Assembly: GCF_004785645.1 (NCBI RefSeq)
Contig: NZ_SRPE01000008.1
Coordinates: 1 to 64,000, forward strand
DNA length: 64,000 bases
Origin: Empedobacter tilapiae
GTDB lineage: Bacteria > Bacteroidota > Bacteroidia > Flavobacteriales > Weeksellaceae
Reading direction: 5' to 3'
The notes under the pieces: generated by a model
What the model was told of the DNA's origin: nothing
What the model saw: only the letters and a program-made list of their open reading frames with translations
The model's database searches: none
Part shown: positions 9,740 through 19,609 of the stretch, one piece after another
Layout: each line of letters begins with the position of its first letter
Position numbering within the stretch: position 1 is the stretch's first letter
Program-made: the position numbers and the translations under genes

Positions 9740-10768
9740 CTATTCTTCAATGTGATTAGTTGAAGATCTGTAGGCTAAATTTGAATCTAAAACAATTGTT
9801 TTATTTTCAATTGTTGGGTTTTCAATTTTTTCTAAGGTTAATAAGGCGGCTTTTTCTCCCATTTCTTCTAAAGGAGATTCTACAGTAGTTAATTGAGGAT
9901 GAAGCATAGAAGATAAGATTGTACCCGAAAAACTGGCTACAGCAACATCTTTAGGAATTTTATATCCCTTTTCTAATAAAAAATTCATCGCACCAATAGC
10001 TAAAATATCTGAGAAAGCGAAAATAGCATCAAATTGTATATTTTTATCAATAAGTTCTTCTATGGCTTTTTTACCTTCGAATATACTTAGTTGTTTTGCC
10101 TTTACTTTTAATTTTTTATCGTATAACTGATGTTTTTTTAATATCCTATCATAACCAATTTCTCTTTCTTTAGCATTTCGAATTGTATCTGGTCCTAATA
10201 TGTGGACAATCTTTTTTTTGCCAATACTTACCAAATGCTCAACCATTAATGATGAATAAATAGCATCTTTAACGATAACTTTTGGTACTTCTAATTTGAT
10301 ATTAGGAATGCGATCATAAAAAATAATAGGAGTACCATTACTTATAAGTTTTTGGTATAAATCAATATTTTCAGCTTCATTAGTTGTAGAGACAATCAAG
10401 GCGTCTACTTTAAGATTTTCGAGAAATAAAATATTGTCTCTTTCTTTATCTTTGTCTTCATCAGAAACTTTTATAATAATTTGATAATCTTTCGGATATA
10501 CGATGTTTTCTATTCCTCGAATAACAGATATAGCATAGGGTGTTACCATCTCTGGAACAATTACTCCAATATTTTTAGTTTGGCCTGATTTCAGATTTAA
10601 AGCTAATCTATTAGGCTTATAATCAAACTTTTCAGCAGCTTCTAATATTCTTTTTTTAGTATTAGGATTAATGTTTTGATTTTCTGAAAATGCTCGTGAT
10701 ACGGTAGATGTAGATAACGAGAGGTATTTTGATAAATCTTTAATCGTAATTTTTTTATTCTTTTTCAT
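9740..10768 (-). CDS. LacI family transcriptional regulator
   Basis: 342 residues. The N-terminal helix-turn-helix (IKDLSKYLSLSTSTVSRAFSENQNI) and hinge (YKPNRLALNLKSGQTKNIGVIVPE) are typical of LacI proteins, followed by a periplasmic-binding-protein-like sugar-sensing domain (FYDRIPN, AIFAFSDILAIGAMNFL, TTVESPLEEMG). LacI proteins bind palindromes with a central CG; such a site occurs twice at 13507-13552, upstream of the lectin operon that precedes this gene on the same strand. I infer that this protein controls that operon; the ligand is unknown. Confidence 0.93.
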   Translation of the reverse strand: MKKNKKITIKDLSKYLSLSTSTVSRAFSENQNINPNTKKRILEAAEKFDYKPNRLALNLKSGQTKNIGVIVPEMVTPYAISVIRGIENIVYPKDYQIIIKVSDEDKDKERDNILFLENLKVDALIVSTTNEAENIDLYQKLISNGTPIIFYDRIPNIKLEVPKVIVKDAIYSSLMVEHLVSIGKKKIVHILGPDTIRNAKEREIGYDRILKKHQLYDKKLKVKAKQLSIFEGKKAIEELIDKNIQFDAIFAFSDILAIGAMNFLLEKGYKIPKDVAVASFSGTILSSMLHPQLTTVESPLEEMGEKAALLTLEKIENPTIENKTIVLDSNLAYRSSTNHIEE

Positions 10769-11053
10769 TCGGTTAGGTTTAATTGGAGTAGAAAGAATAA
10801 AAATAGAGAATAGAAATCAAATAATAATAACTAAATAAATAGTGATGTGTTAAAATTGATTATCAGAATTCTACTTTTATTTATTTTTTTATCTAAATAA
10901 GATTACGAATAGTTCTACGTTTAAAAGTTCACATTGGGTTATTTTCTTTTTAGTCTTATTTTAGTTTTAGATAGATCAATTCTTTAAAAAACATTAGCCT
11001 TCATTATTCATACAACAATAAAAACTATTTTATTTAAAATGATTTTAGAAATT

Positions 11054-11239
11054 TTAATGACTGCACTTTTTTGTCTTGCAATTATTTAAATCTGTCGTAA
11101 GCTGAGCTATTTTGTTCTTTTGTCTTATAATCATCTTTTCTTGATAATCAATTTTAGTATTCAATTCATCAAGTTTTTTGTTTTTACAACTGAACAATAA
11201 AAACAAAAAAAGTAAACTAGAATAGATTAATAATTTCAT
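11054..11239 (-). CDS. Small lipoprotein with coiled coil
   Basis: 61 residues. The signal peptide has the lipobox LLFSC (Cys18). The mature part is a short coiled coil (KLDELNTKIDYQEKMIIRQKNKIAQLTTDLN) ending in KTKKCSH with two Cys in total. It lies 25 bases downstream of the lectin gene and may be the last gene of that operon. Function unknown. Confidence 0.6.
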   Translation of the reverse strand: MKLLIYSSLLFLFLLFSCKNKKLDELNTKIDYQEKMIIRQKNKIAQLTTDLNNCKTKKCSH

Positions 11240-11264
11240 TTAATTTACTTTTTTGTTTTAGGTT

Positions 11265-12797
11265 TTATTTAATGATTTTAGAAGTTACATTTTGATTCGA
11301 GATAATAAATGATTTGCTACACGTTTTATCATTTATAACCTGGACTTGAATTAAAGCAGGAAATGAACGATAATCTTCTTGATTAAATGGTACTTCATTT
11401 CCATCTCTTCCTCCTCCTTTTATATCATATCTTAAGTAAGCTATTCCTTCAAAATTTGAGACAGGTGTAAATTTTAATTCTCCTGTATTTATATTATAAG
11501 CCCAAGTTCCTTCTTCCGATGTATACGTATAATTTGGATTATTAGGGATGGATTCACCTTCTTTTGTTAAAAATCGAAACGATTTATAATCGATATATTC
11601 ATTTCCTTTTACAACTTCTCCATCAATTACTGCTGCTTTACCATATGGAAGAATAGAATATGCAATATCGTTGTCTAATGGTGTTGTTGTAATGGATTTA
11701 TTTTTACAAGTAGTATATAAATCATCCGTAGCTTCTGCAGCATAAGCTTTAGAAACACCTAAGTTTTTAAGTAAATGTATATTTGTTGCAGCGCCTGTAG
11801 AACCTGCAAAACCAATTCTTAATTTTTTAGGTGGAGAAGTGTCTAATTTTCGAAAAACGGAAGGTTTTACACTATTGTCTTCATAAGTTAATTGAATTGG
11901 ATAATAATAATTCTCAATTACAGTATGTAGTGTGTTTCCTGCTTTTACTTTTACAGTAATATTATAACCACCTAGTTGAGATGGTTCTAACGTTACAAAA
12001 GCTTTTCTATAGTTAGGATCTTCTTCGTTTAGGGGTATTTTACTACCATCTATATCAACTGAAAAGCTGTCAAAAGTATCATTCTTTTCATATTTAAATT
12101 TACCTGTATTAACATCTAAAGAAGCAACTCTATTGGAAGAGTTTTTAGAAGCTGTTGTGGAAACTGTATATAAAACAGGGTATCCTCTATATTGTGTATC
12201 TCGTTTACCTCTCAGTGTGATATGACTGTTATATTCTATTTTAGGATAATTAGAAATTCCATTTCTATTTTCTTCACTTTGATAAAATTGTTTTTTAAAA
12301 TTACCAAATTCATCAAATCCAATTCCTAAAAAAGCACCTCTTAGGCCTTCGGTAGTATACTTTTTGTTTGTAGCAGCATTATAACTGTAACCAAGTCCAG
12401 CTCCATTTGCTCCGATATTTAATTGTTCTTTCGGAATATCTCCATCTATTAAAAAGATAGAAAAACCATCACCTCTAGAACCATCAAATTTAGTCCCGTT
12501 ATAGGAAACGTATTCAAACTCGAATTTAATTCCTTCATCATTTTTGAAAATTTGATCAGAAAGTAAAATAGCACCAAATGATGACTTAATAGCGTCGGTT
12601 AGTTTCAAGCCGTCTTTGGTAAATGTAGCATTATTTACAGCGCCAGGAACAACAGGTTTATAGGCTTCTTTTGGTTGTGATCCTTTTGTAAAGTCTACGA
12701 AATAAGGAAAACCTGTTCCAGTTTCATTCTGAGCATACAATAAAGAAGAACTTCCAAATAGGAAAGCCAAAACGGAATACATGTATATTTTTTTCAT
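11265..12797 (-). CDS. Secreted L-type lectin-like protein
   Basis: 510 residues with a Sec signal peptide cleaved near LLYAQ/NE. The region about 30-200 looks like a legume (L-type) lectin sandwich: FSIFLIDGDIP, GANGAGLGYSYN and LRGAFLGIGFDEFGNF match the motifs of bacterial lectin_leg-like domains. The rest contains beta-rich modules, including a C-terminal cadherin- or Ig-like segment (LKFTPVSNFEGIAYLRYDIKGGG). It was probably exported to bind glycans. No clear T9SS C-terminal domain is seen. The VGINT protein gene lies 7 bases upstream, so the two share an operon. Confidence 0.75.
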   Translation of the reverse strand: MKKIYMYSVLAFLFGSSSLLYAQNETGTGFPYFVDFTKGSQPKEAYKPVVPGAVNNATFTKDGLKLTDAIKSSFGAILLSDQIFKNDEGIKFEFEYVSYNGTKFDGSRGDGFSIFLIDGDIPKEQLNIGANGAGLGYSYNAATNKKYTTEGLRGAFLGIGFDEFGNFKKQFYQSEENRNGISNYPKIEYNSHITLRGKRDTQYRGYPVLYTVSTTASKNSSNRVASLDVNTGKFKYEKNDTFDSFSVDIDGSKIPLNEEDPNYRKAFVTLEPSQLGGYNITVKVKAGNTLHTVIENYYYPIQLTYEDNSVKPSVFRKLDTSPPKKLRIGFAGSTGAATNIHLLKNLGVSKAYAAEATDDLYTTCKNKSITTTPLDNDIAYSILPYGKAAVIDGEVVKGNEYIDYKSFRFLTKEGESIPNNPNYTYTSEEGTWAYNINTGELKFTPVSNFEGIAYLRYDIKGGGRDGNEVPFNQEDYRSFPALIQVQVINDKTCSKSFIISNQNVTSKIIK

Positions 12798-12804
12798 ACA
12801 CCTA

Positions 12805-13368
12805 TTACTTTACAACAAATAGAATATTGATAAAGGTATAGTCTGTTGCATTCGAAGTTACATCATATGTCATTATACCATTATCATCAATTTTTATATT
12901 TTTAAATACGTTTGTATCCGCATCTAAAATATAATAAAACAGGTCTTGCTTATTTAAATAATAAGGAACAGAGGTAGGAGAGCTTGGGCTTTTTGCTAGA
13001 GGAGTTGCGAATTGTTTTACATATAAACTATGTAAATCTTTCTGTTGTGCTGTTTTTGTAGTACTCGTATCAAACGGAATACTCGGCATATAGAATGATT
13101 TATTTGTATTTACATTCATACAGAACCATTCAGGCGAATCTTTTGTGCCAATATTTTGGCTTAAACATTTTTTTGTTAGATCATAAACCATTAAAGCATT
13201 TGCAGGTTGTACTATATTTTTAATTTCACTAGAAGTGAGACGAGGAATTAAAATTCCAGTTGTAGAACTTTTAATATCTAGTGAAGAGCTTGAGTCAGGA
13301 TTTTTTGTATTAATTCCTACCTGTGCTAAGCTAATAGAGCTAATAAATAGTAAAAATAATTTTTTCAT
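12805..13368 (-). CDS. Secreted VGINT-type surface protein
   Basis: 187 residues with a short signal peptide (FISSISLAQ). The mature N terminus VGINTKNPDSSSSLDIKSSTTGILIPRLT is the hallmark of a large Bacteroidetes family of secreted or surface proteins, often called tail-fibre-like. It is the first gene of the lectin operon. The double palindrome at 13507-13552 lies about 140 bases upstream, which suggests LacI-type control. Its role is unknown; cell-surface adhesion is a guess. Confidence 0.75.
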   Translation of the reverse strand: MKKLFLLFISSISLAQVGINTKNPDSSSSLDIKSSTTGILIPRLTSSEIKNIVQPANALMVYDLTKKCLSQNIGTKDSPEWFCMNVNTNKSFYMPSIPFDTSTTKTAQQKDLHSLYVKQFATPLAKSPSSPTSVPYYLNKQDLFYYILDADTNVFKNIKIDDNGIMTYDVTSNATDYTFINILFVVK

Positions 13369-13506
13369 TATAATAGGTTTATTTTGTAATGATTGGTGAT
13401 CATTGTTGGTTAAAGCTAGTTAGGATGACTTTTTAGAAAATGATTAAAATTTGTTCGATAAAATTACTCGAATACAATTTTCTGAATATGATCTTGCTTC
13501 ATAAAT

Positions 13507-13552
13507 AACAATTGGGAACGTTCCCTTAAAAAAGGGAACGTTCCCAATTGTT
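13507..13552. promoter_or_regulatory. Double LacI-type operator (GGGAACGTTCCC twice)
   Basis: The 12-bp palindrome gggaacgttccc occurs at 13514-13525 and 13534-13545. The two copies form a larger perfect inverted repeat with 21-base arms around aaaa. Centre-to-centre distance is 20 bp, about two helical turns, so two dimers would sit on one DNA face. A central CG palindrome is the classic LacI-family operator type, and a LacI gene lies at the end of the neighbouring operon. Confidence 0.85.
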
Positions 13553-13760
13553 AAAAAATAATTTAGAAAAAATGTAAGAAATAATCAGTTATATAATTAA
13601 TTTAAAAGAGGATAGTAGTCTATAATGAGTCATGCAAACTTCAATTATAAGTTAAAAAAATAGAAGAGATATTAACAATGTTTATTCGTTGATAATATTA
13701 GGTATTTGTCTATTATGATATGAGTTTTTAATATCTGATTGATTGTGATTTTGTTAAAAT

Positions 13761-13791
13761 AAAAGTCCAGTTCAATTTGAACTGGACTTTT
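13761..13791 (-). terminator. Terminator after aqpZ
   Basis: Long stem aaaagtccagttcaa / ttgaactggactttt with almost no loop, 6 bases past the aqpZ stop; in the minus direction it ends in a T-rich run. Confidence 0.88.
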
Positions 13792-13796
13792 ATTTC

Positions 13797-14507
13797 TTAT
13801 ACTAAGTTTTCTTCTTTCTGTAGAAGTGTTTTATAAATTAATCCACCTACAATTGCGCCTGTAATAGGAGCAACCCAGAATAGCCATAATTGTATTAACG
13901 GTTCGCCTCCAACAAAAATAGCTTGTGATGTAGAACGGGCTGGATTTACAGATGTATTAGTGATTGGAATAGAAATTAAGTGAATTAATGTTAAGGCTAA
14001 TCCAATTGCGATTCCAGCAAATTTTCCGTTTGCAAATTTATCTGTTGCACCTAAAATAACAATTATGAAGAATGCTGTTAAGACAAATTCAATTAAAAGA
14101 GCAGATAACATACTATAACCATGCGGTGAAAATGCACCATATCCATTGGAAGCAAATGCACCAGCTTTAGTATTATCAATTACGAAATCAGCATTTCCTT
14201 TAGCAATAAAATATAGAATTCCAGCAGCAGCAATTGCTCCTAATAATTGAGAAATAATGTAAGGAAATAATTGTTTTCCATCAAATCGTCCTCCAGCAAA
14301 TAAACCGAAAGAGACAGCAGGGTTGAAATGTCCTCCAGAAATATGACCAACTGCATAAGCCATTGTTAGTACAGTAAGACCAAATGCTAATGCAACACCA
14401 GCGTAACCAATTCCTAATTCGGGAATACCAGCCGCAAAGATTGCACTACCACAACCTCCAAAAACTAACCAAAAAGTACCGAAAAACTCGGCAGCATAAT
14501 TTTTCAT
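13797..14507 (-). CDS. aqpZ: Aquaporin Z
   Basis: 236 residues with six transmembrane helices and the two NPA half-helices, [13 protein letters not shown] (first) and [14 protein letters not shown] (second). The text [33 protein letters not shown] closely follows E. coli AqpZ, so this is a water channel rather than a glycerol facilitator; the arginine after the second NPA is the selectivity-filter residue. It is monocistronic, with terminators on both sides. Confidence 0.96.
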   Translation of the reverse strand: MKNYAAEFFGTFWLVFGGCGSAIFAAGIPELGIGYAGVALAFGLTVLTMAYAVGHISGGHFNPAVSFGLFAGGRFDGKQLFPYIISQLLGAIAAAGILYFIAKGNADFVIDNTKAGAFASNGYGAFSPHGYSMLSALLIEFVLTAFFIIVILGATDKFANGKFAGIAIGLALTLIHLISIPITNTSVNPARSTSQAIFVGGEPLIQLWLFWVAPITGAIVGGLIYKTLLQKEENLV

Positions 14508-14601
14508 AAATGTTTTAATATTAAAAGTTTAGTTAGAATGAATTTAAGGAAATTTTAAGAAATAAACGTATTTTTTATTGTTTAAATTATTTTAAATAAA
14601 A

Positions 14602-14629
14602 AAATCGCTCCGATTTCTCAGAGCGATTT
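14602..14629 (-). terminator. Terminator after gcvP
   Basis: Stem aaatcgctc / gagcgattt with a 10-base loop; in the minus direction it is followed by a T-rich tract. It lies 35 bases beyond the gcvP stop. Confidence 0.85.
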
Positions 14630-14663
14630 ATTATTTTGAAAAAGTTTATTTCTAAAACTTTTA

Positions 14664-17519
14664 TTAGTCCATATATGCTTCGATAGGAGCACAAGTACAG
14701 ATTAAGTTACGATCTCCGTAAGCATCATCAATACGAGAAACAGAAGCAAAGAATTTACGTTCGCGAACCCATTCTGCTGGATATGCAGCTTTAGAACGAG
14801 AGTAAGGATATTCCCACTCGTCTGCTGTAATCAAATGAATTGGGTGAGGCGCGTTATGTAATACATTGTTGTCTACTGGATAATCTCCGTTTGCAACTTC
14901 ATCAATTTCCTGACGAATAGAAATTAACGCATCACAAAAACGATCTAGTTCTGCTTTGTTTTCAGATTCTGTTGGCTCAACCATCAATGTTCCAGCAACA
15001 GGGAAAGATACTGTTGGCGCGTGGAATCCGTAATCAATCAAACGTTTTGCGATATCAGTTACTTCGATACCTGCTTTTTTGAATGGACGACAATCTAAAA
15101 TAAATTCATGCGCAACTACATTGTTTCCATTTGTATATAAAATATCAAAATGTTTCTCTAAACGAGTTTTCATGTAATTAGCATTCAAGATTGCACCTTG
15201 CGTAGCTTTCAATAAACCTTCTGCACCTAACATTAAAATGTAAGAGTAAGAAATAGGTAAAATGAATGCAGAACCATAAGGAGCCGCAGCAAATGTATTT
15301 GTAGCTTCTTTTCCTCCAGTTTCGATTAATGGAGAAGATCCTAAGAAAGGAGCTAAATGCGCTTTCACACAAATTGGTCCTACACCAGGTCCTCCACCTC
15401 CGTGAGGAATAGCGAATGTTTTGTGTAAGTTTAAGTGACAAACGTCTGCACCAATATTTCCTGGAGAAGTTAATCCAACTTGCGCATTCATATTTGCACC
15501 GTCCATGTAAACTTGACCTCCATATGCGTGAATCATTTCAGTAACTTCTTCGATATTGCTATCAAAAGCGCCATAAGTTGATGGATAAGTAATCATCAAT
15601 GCAGCTAAGTTATCTTTGTGTTTTTCACATTTTTCTTTCAAGTCAACTAAATCTGTTTCACCAGACTCTAAGTTTTTCACAACAACAACTTGCATTCCGG
15701 CCATTGCAGCAGAAGCAGGGTTAGTTCCGTGAGCAGATTGTGGAATTAAAGCAACATTTCTGTGTCCTTCTCCTCTTGCTTCAAAGTAAGAACGGATTAC
15801 CATCAATCCTGCATATTCACCTTGTGCACCAGAATTTGGTTGTAAAGAAGTTGCATCAAAACCTGTGATTACAGCTAAATAATCTTCTAAGTTTTGGATT
15901 AATGTTTGGTATCCTTCTACTTGTTCTTTTGGAGTGAAAGGGTGAACATTCCCCATTCTTTCCCAAGACATGTGCAATAATTCTGTTGCAGCATTCAATT
16001 TCATTGTACAAGAACCTAATGCAATCATCGATTGGTTAAGAGCTAAATCTTTACGCTCTAAACGTTTGATGTAACGCATTAATTCTGTTTCTGTATGATA
16101 TAAATTGAAGTTTTCGTGTGTTAAGAAATCAGAAGTTCTGATTAAATCTTGAGGTAAATAAGAATCATCTACTTCAAATTCGAAACCATCTTCCGTGTTT
16201 TTAATTGTTGCAAAAACACTTAAAATTTCGAAAATATCTTCTTCAGAAGTCATTTCATCAATTGTGATTGAAATTTTTCCGTCCTCGAATCCATTTACAT
16301 TAATTTCTTCTTCTGCAAAAATCTTCACAATTTCGTCAGAGTTCTCAACTTCAATTTGAATGGTATCGAAGAAATTAGTATTTACTAATTTAAATCCTAA
16401 ATGCTCTAAACCTCCGTGTAAAACAGCTGCTTTAGTATGGATTTGATCAGCGATATATTGTAAACCATCTTTTCCGTGGTAAACCGCGTAGAAAGATGCC
16501 ATAACCGCTAACAATACTTGAGCAGTACAAATATTAGAAGTTGCTTTTTCACGTTTGATATGTTGCTCACGTGTTTGTAAAGCCATACGTAACGCATAGT
16601 TTCCTAAACGATCTTGAGAAACTCCAATAATACGTCCTGGAATTACACGTTTGTATTCTTCTGTACAAGATAAGAAAGCCGCGTGTGGTCCACCGTATCC
16701 CATTGGAACACCAAAACGTTGAGAAGTACCAATTGCGATATCAGCTCCCCATTCACCTGGAGGTGTTAATAATGTTAAAGCTAATAAATCTGTTGCAACA
16801 GCAACTTTTACGTTAACCGCATTTGATTTTTCTACAAATGATCTATAATTATTGATTTGTCCTCCTTTCCCGATATATTGTACAATCGCTCCGAAGAATT
16901 CTTCTGTTAATTCAGTCGTTTCAAAGTTTCCAACAACTAATTCAATTCCTAAACCATGTGCTTTAGTTTCTAAAACCGCTACAGATTGAGGGAATAAATT
17001 ATCTGCTACAAAAAATTTGTTGACATTGTTTTTCTTTTGATCACGAGAACGAGATTCAAATAACATGTGCATTGCTTCACCACATGCAGTACCTTCGTCT
17101 AATAAAGAGGCATTGGCGATAGGTAAACCTGTTAAATCAGAAATAACAGTTTGGAAATTTAATAAAGCTTCTAAACGTCCTTGCGCAATTTCCGCTTGGT
17201 ATGGTGTATAAGCTGTGTACCAACCAGCATTTTCTAGTACATTACGTTGAATTGGTGCTGGTAAAATTGTACCATAATATCCATATCCAAGATAATTTTT
17301 TACTTTTTTATTTTTTGAAGCGATTTCAGCTAAATGATTAATAGCTTCAAATTCTGATAAAGCTTCTGGTAAATCCAAAGCATTTTTCAATCGAATGTTT
17401 TGAGGAACCGTTGCCTCAATTAAAGAATCAATAGAATCTTTCCCAATTACAGAAAGCATTTCAGCTGCTTGCTGCGCATTGTTTCCAATATGTCTAATGG
17501 AAAAATCGTTTGTGTTCAT
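14664..17519 (-). CDS. gcvP: Glycine dehydrogenase (P-protein)
   Basis: 951 residues, the full-length single-chain form of the glycine cleavage P-protein. It decarboxylates glycine with PLP and passes the aminomethyl group to lipoyl-GcvH. Both halves are visible: the N-terminal FSIRHIGNNAQQAAEML, the middle LALNQSMIALGSCTMKLNA, and the PLP-lysine region CHLNLHKTFAIPHGGGGPGVGPI. No gcvT or gcvH is adjacent, which is usual in this group. Confidence 0.98.
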   Translation of the reverse strand: MNTNDFSIRHIGNNAQQAAEMLSVIGKDSIDSLIEATVPQNIRLKNALDLPEALSEFEAINHLAEIASKNKKVKNYLGYGYYGTILPAPIQRNVLENAGWYTAYTPYQAEIAQGRLEALLNFQTVISDLTGLPIANASLLDEGTACGEAMHMLFESRSRDQKKNNVNKFFVADNLFPQSVAVLETKAHGLGIELVVGNFETTELTEEFFGAIVQYIGKGGQINNYRSFVEKSNAVNVKVAVATDLLALTLLTPPGEWGADIAIGTSQRFGVPMGYGGPHAAFLSCTEEYKRVIPGRIIGVSQDRLGNYALRMALQTREQHIKREKATSNICTAQVLLAVMASFYAVYHGKDGLQYIADQIHTKAAVLHGGLEHLGFKLVNTNFFDTIQIEVENSDEIVKIFAEEEINVNGFEDGKISITIDEMTSEEDIFEILSVFATIKNTEDGFEFEVDDSYLPQDLIRTSDFLTHENFNLYHTETELMRYIKRLERKDLALNQSMIALGSCTMKLNAATELLHMSWERMGNVHPFTPKEQVEGYQTLIQNLEDYLAVITGFDATSLQPNSGAQGEYAGLMVIRSYFEARGEGHRNVALIPQSAHGTNPASAAMAGMQVVVVKNLESGETDLVDLKEKCEKHKDNLAALMITYPSTYGAFDSNIEEVTEMIHAYGGQVYMDGANMNAQVGLTSPGNIGADVCHLNLHKTFAIPHGGGGPGVGPICVKAHLAPFLGSSPLIETGGKEATNTFAAAPYGSAFILPISYSYILMLGAEGLLKATQGAILNANYMKTRLEKHFDILYTNGNNVVAHEFILDCRPFKKAGIEVTDIAKRLIDYGFHAPTVSFPVAGTLMVEPTESENKAELDRFCDALISIRQEIDEVANGDYPVDNNVLHNAPHPIHLITADEWEYPYSRSKAAYPAEWVRERKFFASVSRIDDAYGDRNLICTCAPIEAYMD

Positions 17520-17749
17520 TGTGTTTGCGCTATGTTTATTTTCGCGTAAAAATACGTTTTTTTATCTTAAAATAAAAGTGAATAACAATGTTAAAAATTA
17601 ATTGAATGAATAGATTAGAATTTTATTTTTTTAGAAATAAATGTGAATAAAATCTTTCTTTTTTTTCAAAAAATAGTAATATTGGCAATAGAATTGAGAT
17701 AAATAATTCGGTAGAATTTCTTAAATTTATTCTACGTTTAAAAAAATCT

Positions 17750-18094
17750 ATGAAAACAAACGATTTTATGGAACTTAATGAAAATACTTCTGAAGTCAAA
17801 GAAGAGAAAAAATTTCCATTCTTAAAGAAATTGGAAATAATGATGGAAGAGGCGAAATTAGAGGATGCGAAAAAATCTAAAATGAAACGTGTTCATAAAA
17901 AAGGTAATTCGCAAATCGCTAAAAAAATGGGAGAAGAAGCTGTAGAAATGGTTATTGCTTCGGAACAAGATAACGACGAAAACTTTTTAGAAGAATCGGC
18001 AGATGTTTTCTTTTATTACCTAATGGCACTACATGCACGTGGCTTTGAATTGAAAGATGTTTTGGAGATTTTAAAGAAAAGGCACAAAAAATAA
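17750..18094 (+). CDS. HisE-like phosphoribosyl-ATP pyrophosphohydrolase
   Basis: 114 residues. The region 50-112 has the MazG/HisE helical pattern with metal-binding acids: KKMGEEAVEMVIASEQDNDENFLEESADVFFYYLMALHARGFELKDVLEIL, matching HisE GEEATE and ESADLLFH. HisE hydrolyses phosphoribosyl-ATP in histidine synthesis. The gene stands alone here, outside a his operon, and carries an extra acidic and basic N-terminal stretch. It could therefore be a MazG-type nucleotide pyrophosphatase with another substrate. Confidence 0.8.
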   Translation: MKTNDFMELNENTSEVKEEKKFPFLKKLEIMMEEAKLEDAKKSKMKRVHKKGNSQIAKKMGEEAVEMVIASEQDNDENFLEESADVFFYYLMALHARGFELKDVLEILKKRHKK

Positions 18095-18133
18095 TTAACA
18101 CCTTACACTGATATGCAAAAGGGCGGGACGTCG

Positions 18134-18889
18134 ATGAAATTAATAATTGCAGCAGCAATTGTTATTTTTTCTGTTATAAAATATTTTTCTTCTTCGGAAG
18201 TCAATGAAATTACAGGTGAAAAGCAATATATTTCATTAACCAAAGAAGATGAGATTGCGATGGGAATTAATTCGGCTCCGCAAATGGCTCAAGAGTTTGG
18301 TGGACTATCTCGGAATGCGCAATACCAAGAACTTGTAAAACGAGTAGGCGCGAAAGTGGTTAATAATAGTGATGCGCATAAAACGAATTATCCATTTCAG
18401 TTTTATGTATTGGCAGATAATCGTACTGTAAATGCTTTTGCATTGCCTGGTGGACCAATTTTTATTACCGAAGCCTTGTTGACACGTTTGCAAAACGAAG
18501 ATCAATTGGCTGGAGTTTTGGGACATGAGGTTGGTCACGTTATTGCGCGTCATAGTGCAGAACAAATGTCGAAACAAGAGCTTTCGCAAGGAATTTCAGG
18601 AGCGGCAGGTGTGGCAGCTGGAGATGCAAATTCGGCTTATTATGCGCAAGTTGTGGCGAATATGGTGAATATGAAATATGGTCGTGATGATGAATTGGAG
18701 TCTGATGATTTGGGCGTTCGATTTATGATTCAGGCAGGATATAATCCTGAAGCATTGATTGGTGTAATGGATATTTTGGAAGAAGCTTCAGGAGGAAGCC
18801 AAGTTCCAGAATTTCAGAGTACACATCCATCGCCATCAAATCGTCGCGAAAAAATAAAAGCTGCTATTGAGAAATATAGAAATCAGTAG
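18134..18889 (+). CDS. M48 family metalloprotease
   Basis: About 251 residues from the start chosen here at Met 18134, where the hydrophobic anchor MKLIIAAAIVIFSVIKYF begins; an upstream in-frame Met at 18113 would add an unlikely hydrophilic MQKGGTS. The HEXXH zinc motif is GHEVGHVIARH, with the third ligand in DDELESDDLGVRFM. The layout resembles periplasmic BepA/LoiP-type proteases that act on outer-membrane proteins. It probably works at the envelope. It is followed 16 bases later by the TPM-domain gene. Confidence 0.9.
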   Translation: MKLIIAAAIVIFSVIKYFSSSEVNEITGEKQYISLTKEDEIAMGINSAPQMAQEFGGLSRNAQYQELVKRVGAKVVNNSDAHKTNYPFQFYVLADNRTVNAFALPGGPIFITEALLTRLQNEDQLAGVLGHEVGHVIARHSAEQMSKQELSQGISGAAGVAAGDANSAYYAQVVANMVNMKYGRDDELESDDLGVRFMIQAGYNPEALIGVMDILEEASGGSQVPEFQSTHPSPSNRREKIKAAIEKYRNQ

Positions 18890-18905
18890 ATTTTAATTCA
18901 TTGTA

Positions 18906-19586
18906 ATGATAAGAAAAATACTTTTATCAGTTCTTTTATTCACAAATATTACATTTTCTCATGCTCAAGATTATGATCAAATCAGCAAAGGAATTTGTAA
19001 ATCAATTACAAAAGATCAATCATTATCAGGAAAAATAAAATTCCCTGATTTTATAGACTACATTAAAACTGATGCTGATAAATTTTTAATATCAGATGTA
19101 AATGTTTTTCAGTTCAATTTACAAAAGAGTTTGATTAAAAATTGTACTGAATTTCCTTTTATAGAGAATTATTCTTTGGTTCCGTTTTCAAATGTTGTTG
19201 ATTTAGAAAAAGTCTTTAATAGAGAAGATTTAGCAAAACTTGAAAAACAATTAAAGGAAATTCAAAAGACCAATCGTTTTCAGCTATTTATAATTTCTAC
19301 AGATGATTATTTTCCAAATGAAAATATAATAGATTATTCATTTTCAATTCTTAATAATAATAGTTCGGATCTGTTTCAAAAAGGAAGTATGATAATTGTG
19401 TTTAATTTAAAATCAAGAGAAGTTAGAATTTCGACGAATAAGATTGCTCGAAATATAATTTCTGACGAATTTTCTCAAAAGCTAATTGATGAGGTAGTTG
19501 TTCCAAAATTTAGTGAGGAAAAGTATTTTAAAGGAATCAATGAAGCTATTGTAAAAATTAATGAAAAAATAGTTGCAGAAGATTAA
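18906..19586 (+). CDS. TPM-domain secreted protein
   Basis: 226 residues with a Sec signal peptide (FTNITFSHAQ). A TPM domain lies at about 85-205: DLEKVFNREDLAKLEKQLKEIQKTNRFQLFIIST, then KGSMIIVFNLKSREVRISTNKIARNIISDEFSQKLIDEVVVPKF. TPM proteins have a Psb32-like fold and are periplasmic or membrane-tethered; some show phosphatase activity. It lacks the usual C-terminal membrane anchor. It is likely in an operon with the M48 protease and the following membrane protein. Confidence 0.8.
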   Translation: MIRKILLSVLLFTNITFSHAQDYDQISKGICKSITKDQSLSGKIKFPDFIDYIKTDADKFLISDVNVFQFNLQKSLIKNCTEFPFIENYSLVPFSNVVDLEKVFNREDLAKLEKQLKEIQKTNRFQLFIISTDDYFPNENIIDYSFSILNNNSSDLFQKGSMIIVFNLKSREVRISTNKIARNIISDEFSQKLIDEVVVPKFSEEKYFKGINEAIVKINEKIVAED

Positions 19587-19609
19587 ATAAATTAAACAGA
19601 GTTAATAAA

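Larger units (their letters stand above)
13369..13796. other. Intergenic region carrying the double operator
   Basis: 428 bases between aqpZ (3' end) and the VGINT/lectin operon (5' end). It contains the double palindrome at 13507-13552 and the aqpZ terminator. No exact TAnnTTTG box was found in front of the operon. Confidence 0.7.
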
